Under the pieces are notes generated by a model, which saw only the letters and a program-made list of their open reading frames with translations, did no database searches and was not told the origin of the DNA. A program made the translations under genes and the position numbers. DNA of 64,000 bases. Origin: Quillaja saponaria. Its lineage: Eukaryota; Streptophyta; Magnoliopsida; Fabales; Quillajaceae. Positions 26,586-39,021 of the stretch are shown in pieces (positions within the stretch are counted from its first letter, which is position 1; each line of letters opens with the position of its first letter). Location: the NCBI GenBank assembly GCA_029379385.1, contig CM055618.1:6644134-6708133 (forward strand). The letters are read 5' to 3'.

Positions 26586-29500
26586 ACTAATTTCCTAAAA
26601 TTAATGTTTTAACTTTCTTTTATTGAATTTGATTAAGTATGTAAGTTGAAAATAAACATATCACCAAGATAGTTGTGAAAATGCCAAAAAAGGAAAAACT
26701 TGGTAAATTGAAATCTTTAGTTAGTATTAATTTCTTGATATGTATATATGTATATATAAAATATACATACAAGATATGGAATCAAATGTCCTATAAGGAA
26801 TTGATTAAACTACCTAAACGGACTTAGTCTCAAGAGACCCATATAAGTTAATATATAAGTTTAGTAATTAAGAGATTATAATTATAGCGTTTATAAGCTA
26901 AGTATTATGTTGTTATATAAATTTCAGTTCTGGACCTACTGTAGGCCTGATGACATACTTAAGTACAAGAGAAAGTGACGAATAAGATTATAAACTGGTG
27001 AGTGGTTAATTGTTACCTTTTGGTTGCTAGATTATTATGTGTATTTGGATAGATGTGCTATAGTGGAAAAATAAGCAAGTGTAGTATTTCATTGAGTTAT
27101 TTGAATTACCTTTGTTTGATATTGTTTGTGGTTGATAAAGGCCAAAAAAAGTGAAATTTTCTAAAAAATAATTTTTATTTTCAAAAGCGAAATCCAAGTG
27201 CAGCAAGAATATTTTGATTTGAAATTCTGAGATATTTTGATCCATTAGAAAAAAAAATTTAAAAGTTTGAGTGATCAACCCAGGTGGGATAGATTATATA
27301 ATGAGATTAAATTGTTGTGCGGGTGCGTAAATGCTAGGAGGGGGTGATACTATTGTGCGGAGTTGAATTACTCGTTGACCCTTTGCTTGCTTTGTATGCT
27401 TTGATTGTTTTGTTTGGAATTGTGAACTTCGAATATTCGAATTGAATTATATATGTTGTAAAACATATGAATCGTAGCTTCATGAGAATTACACATACTT
27501 GCTTGTACTATTGAATTAAAACATGAATATTGATATTTGAGATTAAATGATGATACGTGTGCTTTGAATGATGCTATTACCCTTTGGGTAATTTTTCCTA
27601 CACACTTAGTCTGTAGAACTCACCCCTCTTCGTTGGTAACAAGATTTCAGTATATTGTTTCGCCAAACTCGTGACTTGCCATTAGAGTGCAACAAGGTAA
27701 TTCTTCATAATCTTATACTTGAAGTCAATGATGAAAGTTTGCAGTCACACTAGAGCTGTGGGGGGTCTGGTCTTCTGTTATGTAATATTCTAGTTATTTG
27801 TTATTATAATGAGAAACGGAGTGGAGGTCCTTGTTGTTTTTGTTGTTGATGTTATTACTATATAAAAATAGGAGTATATGTTATTTATATAAGATGGACA
27901 TGTTCCACTTTACTGGGAGCCGCAACCAAAATTTTTAATAAATTGTTATTTACTTCAGTACACAAACTTTTACAGTTACTTCTGTTTTATAAAATTTATT
28001 TTTATATATTGGTTTAGTTAAAAGTCATGTGTATTTAGTTGTGGTAAAGTCAGGGTTACAAAGATTTGGTTATCCAATCCTCCTGCCATCATGTTTTCAT
28101 AAGAGGTGTGATAGAAAATGATTTTTTATTTGACCTAAATCTAAAACTATAAAATTTGTTCAAATATTTTTAGAAATTTTTTAATTACTTATATAATTAA
28201 AATTTTAAATTTCAATCTAGGCTTAATACATGCTAAGCATATTTTTGTTGACTTGATTTAAAAACTACTTAGCTTGTTAAAATAGTTATTTGTTATAACC
28301 TAGTATCGATGTATACATTTAGGAGTTGTGGTAAATAGCATGAGTTATAAAAACAATTAAATGGATAAATAATATAAACTAGATTGAATAAATATGTAGT
28401 ATATATATATACATATACATTTGTACGTTTTTTTTTTGGTACAGATATACATTTGTACGTTAAGAACAAATATAAACCATAATTTTAATCAAATTGTTGA
28501 CTATTATAATTTACTTTACTTTTTTTTTTTTTCTTATTTTCTTCCATTGTCCTCATTTTGGCCCGTTATTCTCCATCTTTCCCGAGCCTTCTCTCTTTTC
28601 TTTTACCCTGTTTTTCCTCTACCCTGTTATTTCTTTTCTTAGCTGGCCGTTCTCTTCATTCCTCTTCCTTTGCAATATAATTTGTTCCTTTATGTGTGTG
28701 GCCTTGTTGGTGTGTATGGGAACCAAAAACAAGGGAAGTAATACTCGACAGTAGGTGTAGGAACTTGTAGGCAGCAACTTTGTTTTTTTAGTTTTCCTTC
28801 TTTCCACTCAAAATCGTGAGGCAGTAGCTGGTTTAGCTCTTTTTCTTCTTGTGCAACCAACGCTCCTTCCCTTGCATCTTGCTTAAACTGTGGGGTACTT
28901 GTAGCTTGGTGTGGCAACCAAGCTTTCCAGTTGGTTTTCTTGCAATACCGGCTGAACCAGCTAGCCCCTCTTTTCAGCCGTGGAAGCCTTTGTATTGTGT
29001 AGCAGTTGTCTTTGGAAGGTGGCCAACAGTTTTGGTGCACGGTAAGTAGGGTGGCTGATTCTAACTTTTCAATGTTCTCTTAGTTTAATTTCTTTGAGTT
29101 GAAAGAATTCTTATTGTTTGAATGTTATGGTTGAAGGATTAAGTGAAATTGAATTAAGGAACTATGAACAAAGAGCAAGAAAATGGGAGTTAAAGGATTG
29201 ATTGGAAGAGGAAAGTTTAAATTAGGTAGGATTTTTGTTAGTGAAAATATATAATTCAAGTCTTGATTACTATGATTAGTTAAATTAAATTCAAGATTAA
29301 TGTTTGAAATATAAGAAATATGAGAATTGATGAAATTGTATTAGTTTCTAGGTGTATGTATAGGTATATAAATACATACACATGAATAAGATTTACTTGC
29401 CTTTAAGGTGTTTATCAAAATGCCAAAAAGGGATTAGTTTTAAAGGAATGAACTAGAATAAAACATGCCTACAAGTTATTCGATGAAATGTCTAAGAGAA

Positions 29501-30017
29501 GTTAAATTTCAGTATATGCATAGGAGTTGACTACATAGATTTCATTAGTTAAATAATTAATTAGTGGATTATAACTATGAAACTATAAACTAAGCAATGC
29601 TTGAATTTATGATTTTCAGCTCCGGAACTTATAGTTGATCAATCACCACCCTTAAATTCAAGAAGGAATGACTCGTCAAATCCATAAACTTTGTCAGTAG
29701 AATATGTTACTCTTTGGTTGCTAGACAATTGTGATTAGTTGTTTCAGTGTATTTTTATGAATATGTTTATACAGTTTGTAAATATGAATGTGTAGTGCTA
29801 TAATTGAGTTAATTGATTAAATGCAATATTGTTGACCTTCTCATATTAATTAAATTATGTTTGACTTGTGAACTTTGCTTATGTTTGATAAGGGTCAATA
29901 AAACTAAATTCTATATAAAATAGAATCCGGGTGCACATAGGATAATTTGATTTAACTATTTGATCTTCGATTAAAAATATTTAAGCAACTCAGCCCCAGG
30001 GTGGATATGAGAGGAGT

Positions 30018-30040
30018 TTATATATATATATATATATATA
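30018..30040. repeat. (AT)n microsatellite
   Basis: About 11 TA units within copy D. Confidence 0.85.
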
Positions 30041-30436
30041 CTTAGTGTGCATGAGCAAAAATGTCCCGAGGAAGATGTATATTTGGTGTGTGGGTGTTGA
30101 GTTACTCTAATTAGTCATTTGAGTGCTTTGAATGATTTGATTGATTTATTTATGTAGTGTATTACATGAATTGTATTTGTTTAATTTTACGTTTCCTATA
30201 CTTACATGCATATGAAATTAAATTGTTTTGCAAGACATGTTAACATGAAATTATTCAATCTATATATTTTACTTATGTATGGTTTGATGCTAGTACCCTT
30301 TGGGTACGTTTTTCACTCACTAAGTCTGTGTGGCTCACCCCTCACTTGTTTATGTTTTTTTTTTGTATTAAGACCTCATTAGACGTCATCGACTAACATT
30401 TGACTTGCCGATTGTGTTGCGGCAAGATATATAATC

Positions 30437-33055
30437 TGTGATAACCTGATAAATTTAACGTATATATTAGGATATAACGAGGAAAATTTTATTAGGTACG
30501 TAAATAATATTGTTGTTCAACTTTTAGTGTGTATATATTGTGGTAAATTAAAAGCAAAATAGTAATGAGGGAATTTTTTTTATATAACTCATATATTCAC
30601 CCCCAACTTAAAAGAAATAATAATAATAATAATATAATAACAACAAGATTTAGATGGATTATGGGCCACTAGTATCATTGACTAATTGACTCAAATTCTT
30701 CCCTATACTTTTTCTAACCGACTTGCCTCCCCTGCTCTACAAATCCTCCATTTTTCCCCTCTGTTTCTGGCCGAAACAACGCAGTATTATGTTAGTTATC
30801 CTAGCAGTCGAGCACATTCCCCTTTGGGACATAAGTTGCTTGCTTTTCCTTCAACCGTTGGCAGTATCTGACTTCACCTTCCAGCCATGGCAGCAACCTG
30901 GTTGTGAGTTCCAATAGGAGTTAACAACCACCGCGTAGCACAGCAGGAGCAAGGCGGCAACCGAGGTTTTTCCCTCCTTGACCGTCCAGCAGGTTGAAGT
31001 GGTTTACTCCCGTTCATGGTAAGCAGCCGGGTTGCTCCAGCTGCCAGCCGCCATCCTCCACCCTGCATCTTGGTGGTTTCAATTGTATAGCTTTCCACTA
31101 ATTTATGCCTCTAATTCCTTGATTTTATTGTGTAACCATGAGTGGAATGTTTTTTTTTTATTATTGTGGTTGAGAAGTTAGATTCAATATAGGAAGGGAA
31201 TTGTTGGGTTCATCTTAAAGGAAGTTAACTGGATGGGTGTGGAAAACACAAATGATAAGTTGTTTGCTTGTGGACCTTGTTTGGTCGGTGAAGTATGAAA
31301 GAAAGGGAGGAGGAGTGAGTGAAGGTATTTTTGGTCAAGGCAATGGGTGGAGAATGTGAGATGTACATGAAGATTAGGAATGCTTCATTACTAAAAGAAT
31401 TAGGAAGATGAATAAGGGATTTAGATTGCAATTACACTAACATAATATATGAACATTAGAAGAAATAATTTAAATGAATAATATAAGTTAAATAATATAA
31501 TTTGAATGTTACAATGAAAATGTAAGTATCGTGAAAAGTTGGGAATTAATTAATTGAATTATGAATTGAGTGTAAATAAAATGGGAAACCAATGTTAAAT
31601 AAGTAATATGGATATATATAATTATGCAAGCAACTTATTTTCAGTTATTCGATAATATAACTTGTTAAAGTAAAAAATTTCATATACATGTAGATTAATT
31701 TTAATATATATAGGGTAATGTTAAATTATGAAAATTAAATTAGTAAATGTATCGGGTTAATTAATATTGTTTTAAGAAACATATTAGACATAATTATGTA
31801 CGATTAAGAAATTGTCGAATTAATTTAGAAGTGATTATTAGTAATTTATTAATTTATGATTTTCAGCTCCGGAGCGTATCGAGAGCATTCTGACCCTGTC
31901 TCAGTATAAGCGGAATGACGAATCACGTACTTGAGCAGTGAGTGAATTATGTGCTTTATGGTTATCAGATTATTGTGTGCAATTATATGTATACTTGAAT
32001 TTAATGAGTTATAATAATAACTAAGCAAATGAGTGATTTTCAGTGATTAATTGGATGATATGTGATTGGCATTGAATGTGATTGGTAAGGGCCAACACGT
32101 GCCAATTTTTTGAAAAGTGGTTTTTATTTTTGAAATTAAAATTCAGGTGAACCTAGATTATTTAAACTTACAAGTTTATATGAGTTATCCTGATTTTGAT
32201 AATTATTTTGAAAACTATTGGAGTACTTAGCCCCGGTGGGATAGATTTGTGTATGGAGAATAATTTGTTACTCATTGTTGTGCACGTAAATGGCCGGTGG
32301 AGGGAGATATTGTTGTGCTGGGCTGAGTTACTCATTGGTCATTTGCTTGTTAGTTGATTGGTTAATTGTTTATTTATTTGTATAATTTGATTGTTGTTTT
32401 GGGACTGTGAACTAAGTGAGATGTGATTGTATAAGCATAATAATTACGTACGTGCAACAATAGATTTGAATATAAGTTGTAAATTGTAATATTTGTGCTG
32501 TATGATGCTGGTACCTGTAGGGTACATGATTTACTCACTGAGTCTTGGTGACTCACTCTTTCCTTTGTGGTTATTTTTTTTTAGTTTTCAGGAAACTACG
32601 ATTGATTGCTAACTAGGGCTACCTGCCGACTCTGTAGCGGCAAGGTATATTTAAGAAATCGTACAGTTGGAGCGTAAAGGACAACACTTGCAGTCACCTA
32701 GGATGTCATGCATGGTTGGAGTATATATTGTGATTATTATGGTGTTATTTTGTTTTGTTAGGAACGGAGCCCTTTTGTATATTCTGATATCACGATTTGC
32801 TATTGACTTGAATCCAAGTTGTTTGTTTACATTATGAGTATGTTTCCACCGTATGGGGAACCTCTGCCAATATTTTCATAAATTGTTTTGTGTTTAACTG
32901 TCGATACCGAATTTTATTTTAACTTTATAACATTTTGATAGTATTGACTATAATGTATTTTTAAATTGTGATGTACACTACTTACATATTTAGGGATACG
33001 GGAGCGTGGATATATATTCCTCTGGCCAATCATACCTTCATTTAGGGGTGTGACA
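30437..33055 (-). mobile_element. Solo-LTR-like element, copy E (2.62 kb), inserted in copy D
   Basis: It starts TGTGATAACCTGATAAAT and ends TTTAGGGGTGTGACA. TAATC is exactly duplicated at 30432-30436 and 33056-33060. Both termini keep canonical TG and CA. It carries GTACCTGTAGGGTAC (32511-32525), ACTCACTGAGT (32533-32543) and the G+C-rich module (about 32222-32345). It interrupts copy D within the region that in other copies reads through to the hairpin segment. Confidence 0.7.
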
Positions 33056-33525
33056 TAATCGAGATCACCTACTTAAGGTCAAGGGATGAAGTTTGCAGTC
33101 TAATTAAGGCTTTGGGTGTTGGATTTTATCTTGTATAATAGTCTTGTCGTTATTATTTATGGTATAAAATGGAGCAGAGCTTCTTGTGAATATTGTTATT
33201 GTTGACTGCTTGCATGTAACAATGTATACTATGTTGGTAATCTGGACATGTTCCACTTTACAGGGAATCTTTGACAAAATTTTTAGTTACATTTCAGTAA
33301 ATGAATATTTATATATAGTTGTGGTTTCTAATCTTTCCTTTTAAAATTTCTAGTTTAGTCAAAGGTCATATGTGTTTCTTTGATTTGAAATCAGGGTTAT
33401 GGAGATTTGGTTATTCATTCCTCCTGCAATCATGCCTTCGTGTAAGAGTGTGATATTATTAATCTCTTATTTTTGTTTGAAATTATTATTTTCTGTTAAG
33501 ATTTTTAAAATTTATATATTTTTTG

Positions 33526-34028
33526 TCATATTATTAACAATATTGTTTATTTTATTTTCTTTATTTAAATTTGTATATTTTTTTTATGAGCCCTATATAT
33601 TCTATTTTAGTTGAATTGTTGTTAAAAAAAAAAAAGAATTTAAATTACATATTTATTTATTTTGACTTTAAATAGTGAGCAAATATTAAATTGTATATAT
33701 AAATTTTGTAATGATTATTTTTCTAAGTTCTTTTTTTTTTGAATGATGTATTTGAATTTTAAAAAAAAAAGTTTTATATGAATAATTGGTTATTCAAATA
33801 ATTACAAATTTTATTAGTTATTATTTTTATTTAAAAATTTTATATTTTTTAAGTGAGTGAGAGTATACTATTATTAACAACAGTTTTTTTGTTTTTATTT
33901 TCATTATTTAATTGTATAATTTTTTTGTATGAGCCCTATATATTCTATTTTGATTAAATTATTGTAAAAAAAAAAATGTGTCAAATTATTTATTTATTTG
34001 AATTAACAGTGGCTAGTCTAAAAGATCA
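33526..34028 (+). repeat. Diverged direct repeat pair, about 340-bp spacing
   Basis: The segment ending TATGAGCCCTATATATTC then TATTTT and a poly-A run occurs at about 33526-33692 and again at about 33866-34028, with TTATTAACAA at the start of both. Non-coding. The remainder of 33461-34804 is AT-rich DNA with no gene recognised. Confidence 0.5.
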
Positions 34029-34815
34029 AATTATAATATAAATAACTAGAGTTATTTTTCTTCTTCTTTTTTTCTTTAATGCTACATTTGATTTATTAAA
34101 ATAAAAATATTTTTGTGTTGAAATAAAAATAGTTAGTTATTTAAAATTCTACTAATTTTTTCTTATTTTAGTTACGATTTAATATATGCTTAGGTATTGT
34201 TTTAGTTTATGAGAATTGCCTCAATTTTTGATTTAGTACTCTGGGAATGTTTTCGGCTAATTTTATCTTCTAAAATTCAAAAATTCTCATTACGTTATAT
34301 TCTTTTATTCTTATGTTATGCACAAATAAATTAATTTTATATAATTTAATAATAAAATGACCAAACAAGTTTTGCAAGATATAAAAATAACTTATGCACA
34401 TTATTATATTTATATCAAGTGTGGTTATTTAGTTAATTTATAACATGTAAATGGAAGAATGAAATTTGATTAAGAAATTTTGGATCTTAAAAGATAAAAT
34501 TAACTGAAAAAATTCTTAAATGACCATACTCAAAATTGATATAAATCATAATTATCAAAACAATAGATAAGCTTTTAATATATAACTATGTTTTGTTTTA
34601 GCAATTTAATAAATAATGAAACCGTTAAAGTGGTAATTGTTTTGTTAATTGAAATGTTGAAGGTTTTTGAAGATTCTCAATTCATCAAACAAGAAATTTT
34701 GACATAATTAAACAATATTAAAATGTAAATTACCAAGATTACAAATAACTCAAAAGATGACAAATAATCTTCTAAAAAATTATTTAGTTTTAAGAAATTA
34801 AATTGGACTTGACTA

Positions 34816-34998
34816 TCACAAGACATGGTTCAAGTGGTAAGACACGCTTGAAATTAGTCCTTGAGGAGCCTTTACAATATCAAGGATTTGAGCTTGCAAG
34901 AAAACACTTGTGAGAGAAGGACAACCATGAAACCTGAACGAGATTAGGCTCACACATAAAGGGTATGGGGATACTTGTGGAAATAAAAAAATAAAAAA
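34816..34998 (+). mobile_element. tRNA-derived SINE with 11-bp target duplication
   Basis: GGACTTGACTA flanks the element exactly (34805-34815 and 34999-35009). The head contains TGGTTCAAGTGGTAAGACAC, which fits an internal Pol III A box, and AAGGATTTGAGC about 40 bp later sits where a B box is expected. The tail is A-rich (AAATAAAAAAATAAAAAA). Length is 183 bp. SINE structure is well supported; the named family is not. Confidence 0.7.
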
Positions 34999-35101
34999 GG
35001 ACTTGACTAGTATATACGCCTTGAAAAATAAAAAATTAGGTTTACTTAAACCCCCAAATATAAATATAAACCAAGTCCAATTCCATTATTTCATTAGATT
35101 T

Positions 35102-35378
35102 TGATAGATAACTTTTTTGAAAATTTAAGAAATAAGAAGGAAAGGAAGAAGAAGAATTGATTGAGAATGAGAAACTGGATCATTAAAGACAAAAATTACA
35201 GTGCAATGGAGGCTTTCTTATGTAGGCTACACTCTCCAAGTACCAAAAATGCCTGTTGTGCGAACAAACTAGCTGATGAGAGACTACAGGAAAAGTTGAC
35301 AATATTTAACTAACAGACTCAGGTAGACTTGGGCTCCAAAAGACTAGCAAGCCTATTTCCTGAAAATGACTCCTATTA
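35102..35378 (-). repeat. 3' LTR of the Ty3/gypsy element
   Basis: About 277 bp. It matches the right-hand LTR along its length (for example GCCTGTTGTG, CAATATTTAACTAA, TAGACTCAGG). It starts TAATAGGAGTC on the minus strand in place of TGATAGGAGTC. Confidence 0.8.
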
Positions 35379-35399
35379 ATTACCCCTATTTTACAGTAC

Positions 35400-37950
35400 A
35401 CTTGTCATCAAGTGTTTCCATTTGAAACTACAAAAAATTGGGGAAACTAGGTTTGGAATTGAACCAAGTCCATCCATGTATGCTCAGGGAAAGTATATGC
35501 CCACTACACTATGACTTAAGTCACTGCCCTGTTATGCTTCTTAATAAATCTTCTGTCCAGTATGGCCTAAGCTTTCATAATCAAGGTGCCTTCCTCAGTA
35601 AAATCTAGTAGCTTAGAGCTAACAGGAACATCTCCAACATGCTGCTTCAATTGAGAGATATAGAAGATGGAATGTATACTTGTAGTGGGTGGTAAGGCCA
35701 ACTAATAAACAACATGACCCACCCTTTTGACCACCATAAAAGGACCATAATACCTATATGACAACTTCAGAAAAGACCTTTTGGCCATAGAGACTTGCCT
35801 GTAAGGTTGTAATTTCAAGTTAACCCAACTACTAACCTTTAGTTATTTGTTTGTCCTTTTCATATCTACTTGAGCCTTCATTCTATTTTGAGCTCTCAAG
35901 AGATGGTGTTTCAAAAATTTCAGTGTATCCCCCTTAGCTGTTAATGATCTGTCCATAGCTTCATTGGAAGAGTCTTTAGGAATATAAGGAAGGTGCAAAG
36001 GAGCTGTATGTCCATAGAGCACTTCATATGGAGTTGTTTAGATATAAAAGCAAAGTGTGGTATTATACATTTAAGATAAGTTTCTAGGCACTTATTTAGG
36101 ACTTCAGACTATCCTTCTGACTGGGGATGATAAGTTGTGGATCTATTCAATTAGACCTCCAATTTAGACATCATCCTTTCCCAAAATGAACTGAGAAATA
36201 CCTTATCCCAGTTTGATACTATGGTTTCAGGTAAGCTATGCAACCTAAAGATGTTATCCATCATAGCTTGTGCTCTGTCAAAGTACTGTAGGGTTGTGAG
36301 AGTGGAATAAAGTGAGCATACTTACTCAACCTATCTACCACCGTAAAAATGACCTTATTCCCTTGAGATTTAGGAAACCATTCCACAAAATCCATTCCAA
36401 TACTTGACCACACCCTTGTTGGAATAGGTACTGGTTATAGTAACAAGAGCAGCTGGTACATATTCAGTTTTCTAGCAAATTAGGCACTCTCTGATGAACT
36501 ACTTGGTATCTCTTCACATTCCCTTCTAGTAGAAAACTAACTTGAGCCTACTCAAGGTTGGTTGGTAACCAAAGTGCCCAGCTGCAACACTGACCATGCT
36601 CCCATGAATATTTTGGAAAAGTAGCAAGGTCTGCTTTTTTGGCTTGCATGATGTCTAACAGTTTAGGATCTTCTTGGGATCTTCTTGTTAAGACTACTTA
36701 ATCTAGTCCAGTAAGTCAGCTGTGATTCCACTAGCTGTCAAGATCACTAATACTTCCTCCTTATCATCCTTTTCCCCACAAACTCGAGACAGTGCATCAA
36801 TAACCTTATTAGTCTTTTCCTTCTTGTATTTAATCTCATAATCATACCTCATCATTTTTGCAAGCTAGTAATGTTGAGCAGGTGTAGAAGTCTTTTATTC
36901 CAGTAAATGCTTAAGGCTTTAGTGATCTGTTTTAATCACAAAATGCCTGCCAACTAAGTATGCATTCCACTTCCTGACTGCAAACAGAATGCCAACATCT
37001 CCTTCTCATGAGCAAAGAGGGTTGTGTCCATGCTAGACAAAGCGTTACTTATACAGGCCAGAGGCCTTTATTTTGCACCAACACTGCTCCTAACCAACAC
37101 TGGTACTAAGCATTGTTACTGACCTAATTGAGAACCATTCTTACATAGCAGTGCAATCAGTGGTTGAGCAATTTTACCATTATAAACCTTCTATAGTACC
37201 AATTAAGACCAAGAAACCCTCTGAGCTCCTTAATATTCTTTGAAACATGTCATTCCCTTATGTAGATTATCTTCCTATTATCAACAGAAACCCTATCCTT
37301 GGACACTATGTATCCTAAATACTCCACTTGGTTAGAGGCAAATGAACATTTGCTCTTTTTTATATACAACTTATGGGTTTTTAGTAACTAGAAGGTGATT
37401 CCGAAGTGTTGGATGTGGATGGACTGACTGCCACTGTAAATTAAGATGCCAACAAAGAACACTAGTATAAACTTCCTCAAGTACTCCCTAAACACTAAAT
37501 TCATCAGACTTTGAAAGGTAGATTATGCATTGGTGAGTCCAAAAGGCATGATTGTGTACTCATAATGCCTATTATGAGACCTAAAAGTTGTCTTGGGAAT
37601 ATCAGGTAAGTACATCCTAATATAATGGTACCCTAACCTCAAGTTATTTTGGTAAATATAGTAGCCTTATGTAACTCATCAAGCAGCTCATCCACTAAGG
37701 AATAGGGAACCTATCTTTGTTAGTAAGCTAGTTAAGCTGTTTATAGTCCACACACAGTCTCCATGCTCCATCATTCTTCTTAACCATCACAATGGGAAAT
37801 GAAAAAGGGTTGTTATTGTTCCTAATGACCCTAGATTTCAGCATATCATTGATTTATTTCTCTATTTCATCCTTATAAGTTGCAGGGTACATGTGTGGAT
37901 TAATTCTAACTGCTTGAGATTCATCCTTCAAGTATATTCTATCATCATGG
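35400..37950 (-). pseudogene. Ty3/gypsy pol remnant: reverse transcriptase, RNase H, integrase
   Basis: Reverse transcriptase is clearest at 37738-37797 (minus), which reads KNDGAWRLCVDYKQLN. The catalytic FFDD box is replaced by FFVG at 37445-37459, so both metal-binding aspartates are lost. RNase H is expected near 36800-37050. The integrase zinc-binding region is seen at about 36550-36610 (HFGYQPTLSRLK), and AILDRR-like residues near 35550 fit the region before a chromodomain. In-frame stops and frameshifts run throughout. Dead copy. Confidence 0.75.
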
Positions 37951-38218
37951 CTTCTAGCAGGTGGTAGAGATTTCGGTTCTTCAAATAGGCATGCATATTC
38001 CTCAAGAATGACCTTGAGCTATTGCGCCTCTGTTTGGCTTAGTGATTGAGTTTTAGCAACACAATATTGGATTGTCATGCACACCTCTTAATTCCAGTCC
38101 TGTGTTACATGTACTTAAGCCAGCATTACTTGAGAGCTGGTTCAATAGTTTGACCAATTGTTTCTCCTCCGCCTATTTATGCAGGTTCTTCTCACAAAGC
38201 TTGCAATATCACAATTCT

Positions 38219-38662
38219 TTAATCCCTTTCATAGGAAAATTGCATCTTCTCATAGTTCCATAGTATCTTTCTTTTGGAAGCAAACCATTGCATTCCTAAA
38301 ACCATATCATACCCCCTAAATGGCATAACAATGAAGTCACCAGTAAAATTTTCTCCTTGTACCTTCCATTCTAGCTTCATGCACTTGGCATTTGCCTTAA
38401 CCTTATCTCTATTGGCTACAGATATCCTCATACAAGCAATAGGCTATAGCTTGAACCCTAACTTCTTGGCATTAGCTGAGTTAATGAAATTGTGTGTGTT
38501 ACCTGTTTCTAGCAGCATAATAACAACATGTTTTTTTATGAAGCCTTGCAACTTAAGTGTTTTAAATTCCTCAATTTTGAAAACTATATGCAATGATATA
38601 AGTGGTTCTTCAATTATCACTTCTTTTCCTGCTCTTTGACCAACCTCAGTGACATCCTCCAC
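38219..38662 (-). pseudogene. Ty3/gypsy retropepsin remnant
   Basis: Two adjacent minus-strand reading stretches give the protease. The active-site segment reads LLETGNTHNFI (38501-38509 for ETG), where the family has D-S/T-G, so the catalytic aspartate is changed to glutamate. The later part keeps YDMVLGMQWF, the conserved hydrophobic-G segment that follows in gypsy proteases. A stop at about 38432-38443 separates the parts. Confidence 0.75.
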
Positions 38663-39021
38663 CTTACTGATTAGGTTAAGCTCACTATAACCTATTTAGT
38701 CATCTTCCTCACTGTCAAAATGAATAAGTATTTGGTACAATTGACTTTTCTTGCATTTTTGACCTGGTGTTACTTTTCTTTAGGCCTATAACATAACCTT
38801 TTACTCATATTATCCTCCCACTCCTTTTGGCTTAAATTCTTGATAGGTTTTAATGTAGCTTGGGGTTTGTAGTTAGCTGCAATATAGTGTTGGTTGTTTT
38901 TGGGTGTATAGGGATTTATGTTTTGTTTATAGGTTGTGAATTGTTTAGGTGTGGGTAGTAGGGGTGGTAATTTAGGTGTTGGCAGCGAAGGTGGATTTCT
39001 ATAGTGATTAGGGTGTTTGGT

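Larger units (their letters stand above)
20889..28113 (-). mobile_element. Solo-LTR-like element, copy C, split by two later insertions
   Basis: On the plus strand it starts TTTTATAACTAGG (20889; sister copy 28291 starts TGTTATAACCTAG) and ends AAGAGGTGTGATA at 28113. GAAAA is duplicated at 20884-20888 and 28114-28118. Removing the MITE at 20999-21830 and copy B at 23600-26585 leaves about 3.4 kb. Its distal end matches copy F in reverse: ATTACCCTTTGGGTAAT (27576-27592), the G+C-rich module (about 27275-27385), ACATGTTCCACTTTACTGGG and GTCAGGGTTACAAAGATT. Short open stretches inside are fortuitous. Confidence 0.65.
28291..33455 (-). mobile_element. Solo-LTR-like element, copy D, split by copy E
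   Basis: It starts TGTTATAACCTAGTATCG and ends GTAAGAGTGTGATA. TTATT is duplicated at 28286-28290 and 33456-33460. Without copy E and its duplication it is about 2.54 kb. GTACCCTTTGGGTAC is at 30293-30307. It is separated from copy C by only 177 bp, which hold nothing recognisable. Confidence 0.65.

Noticed and set aside
23600..28113. A single long-inverted-repeat (fold-back or Mutator) element from TGTCACACCCC to GGTGTGATA
   Set aside because: The 5-bp duplications show two separate elements in opposite orientation, copy B inserted in copy C.
28421..29049. Overlapping Phe/Pro-rich and other open stretches
   Set aside because: Pyrimidine-rich part of copy D open on both strands; no conserved motif and not shared as a frame with siblings.
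30686..31098. Open stretches on both strands in a G+C-richer patch
   Set aside because: Part of copy E; frames are not maintained in other family members.
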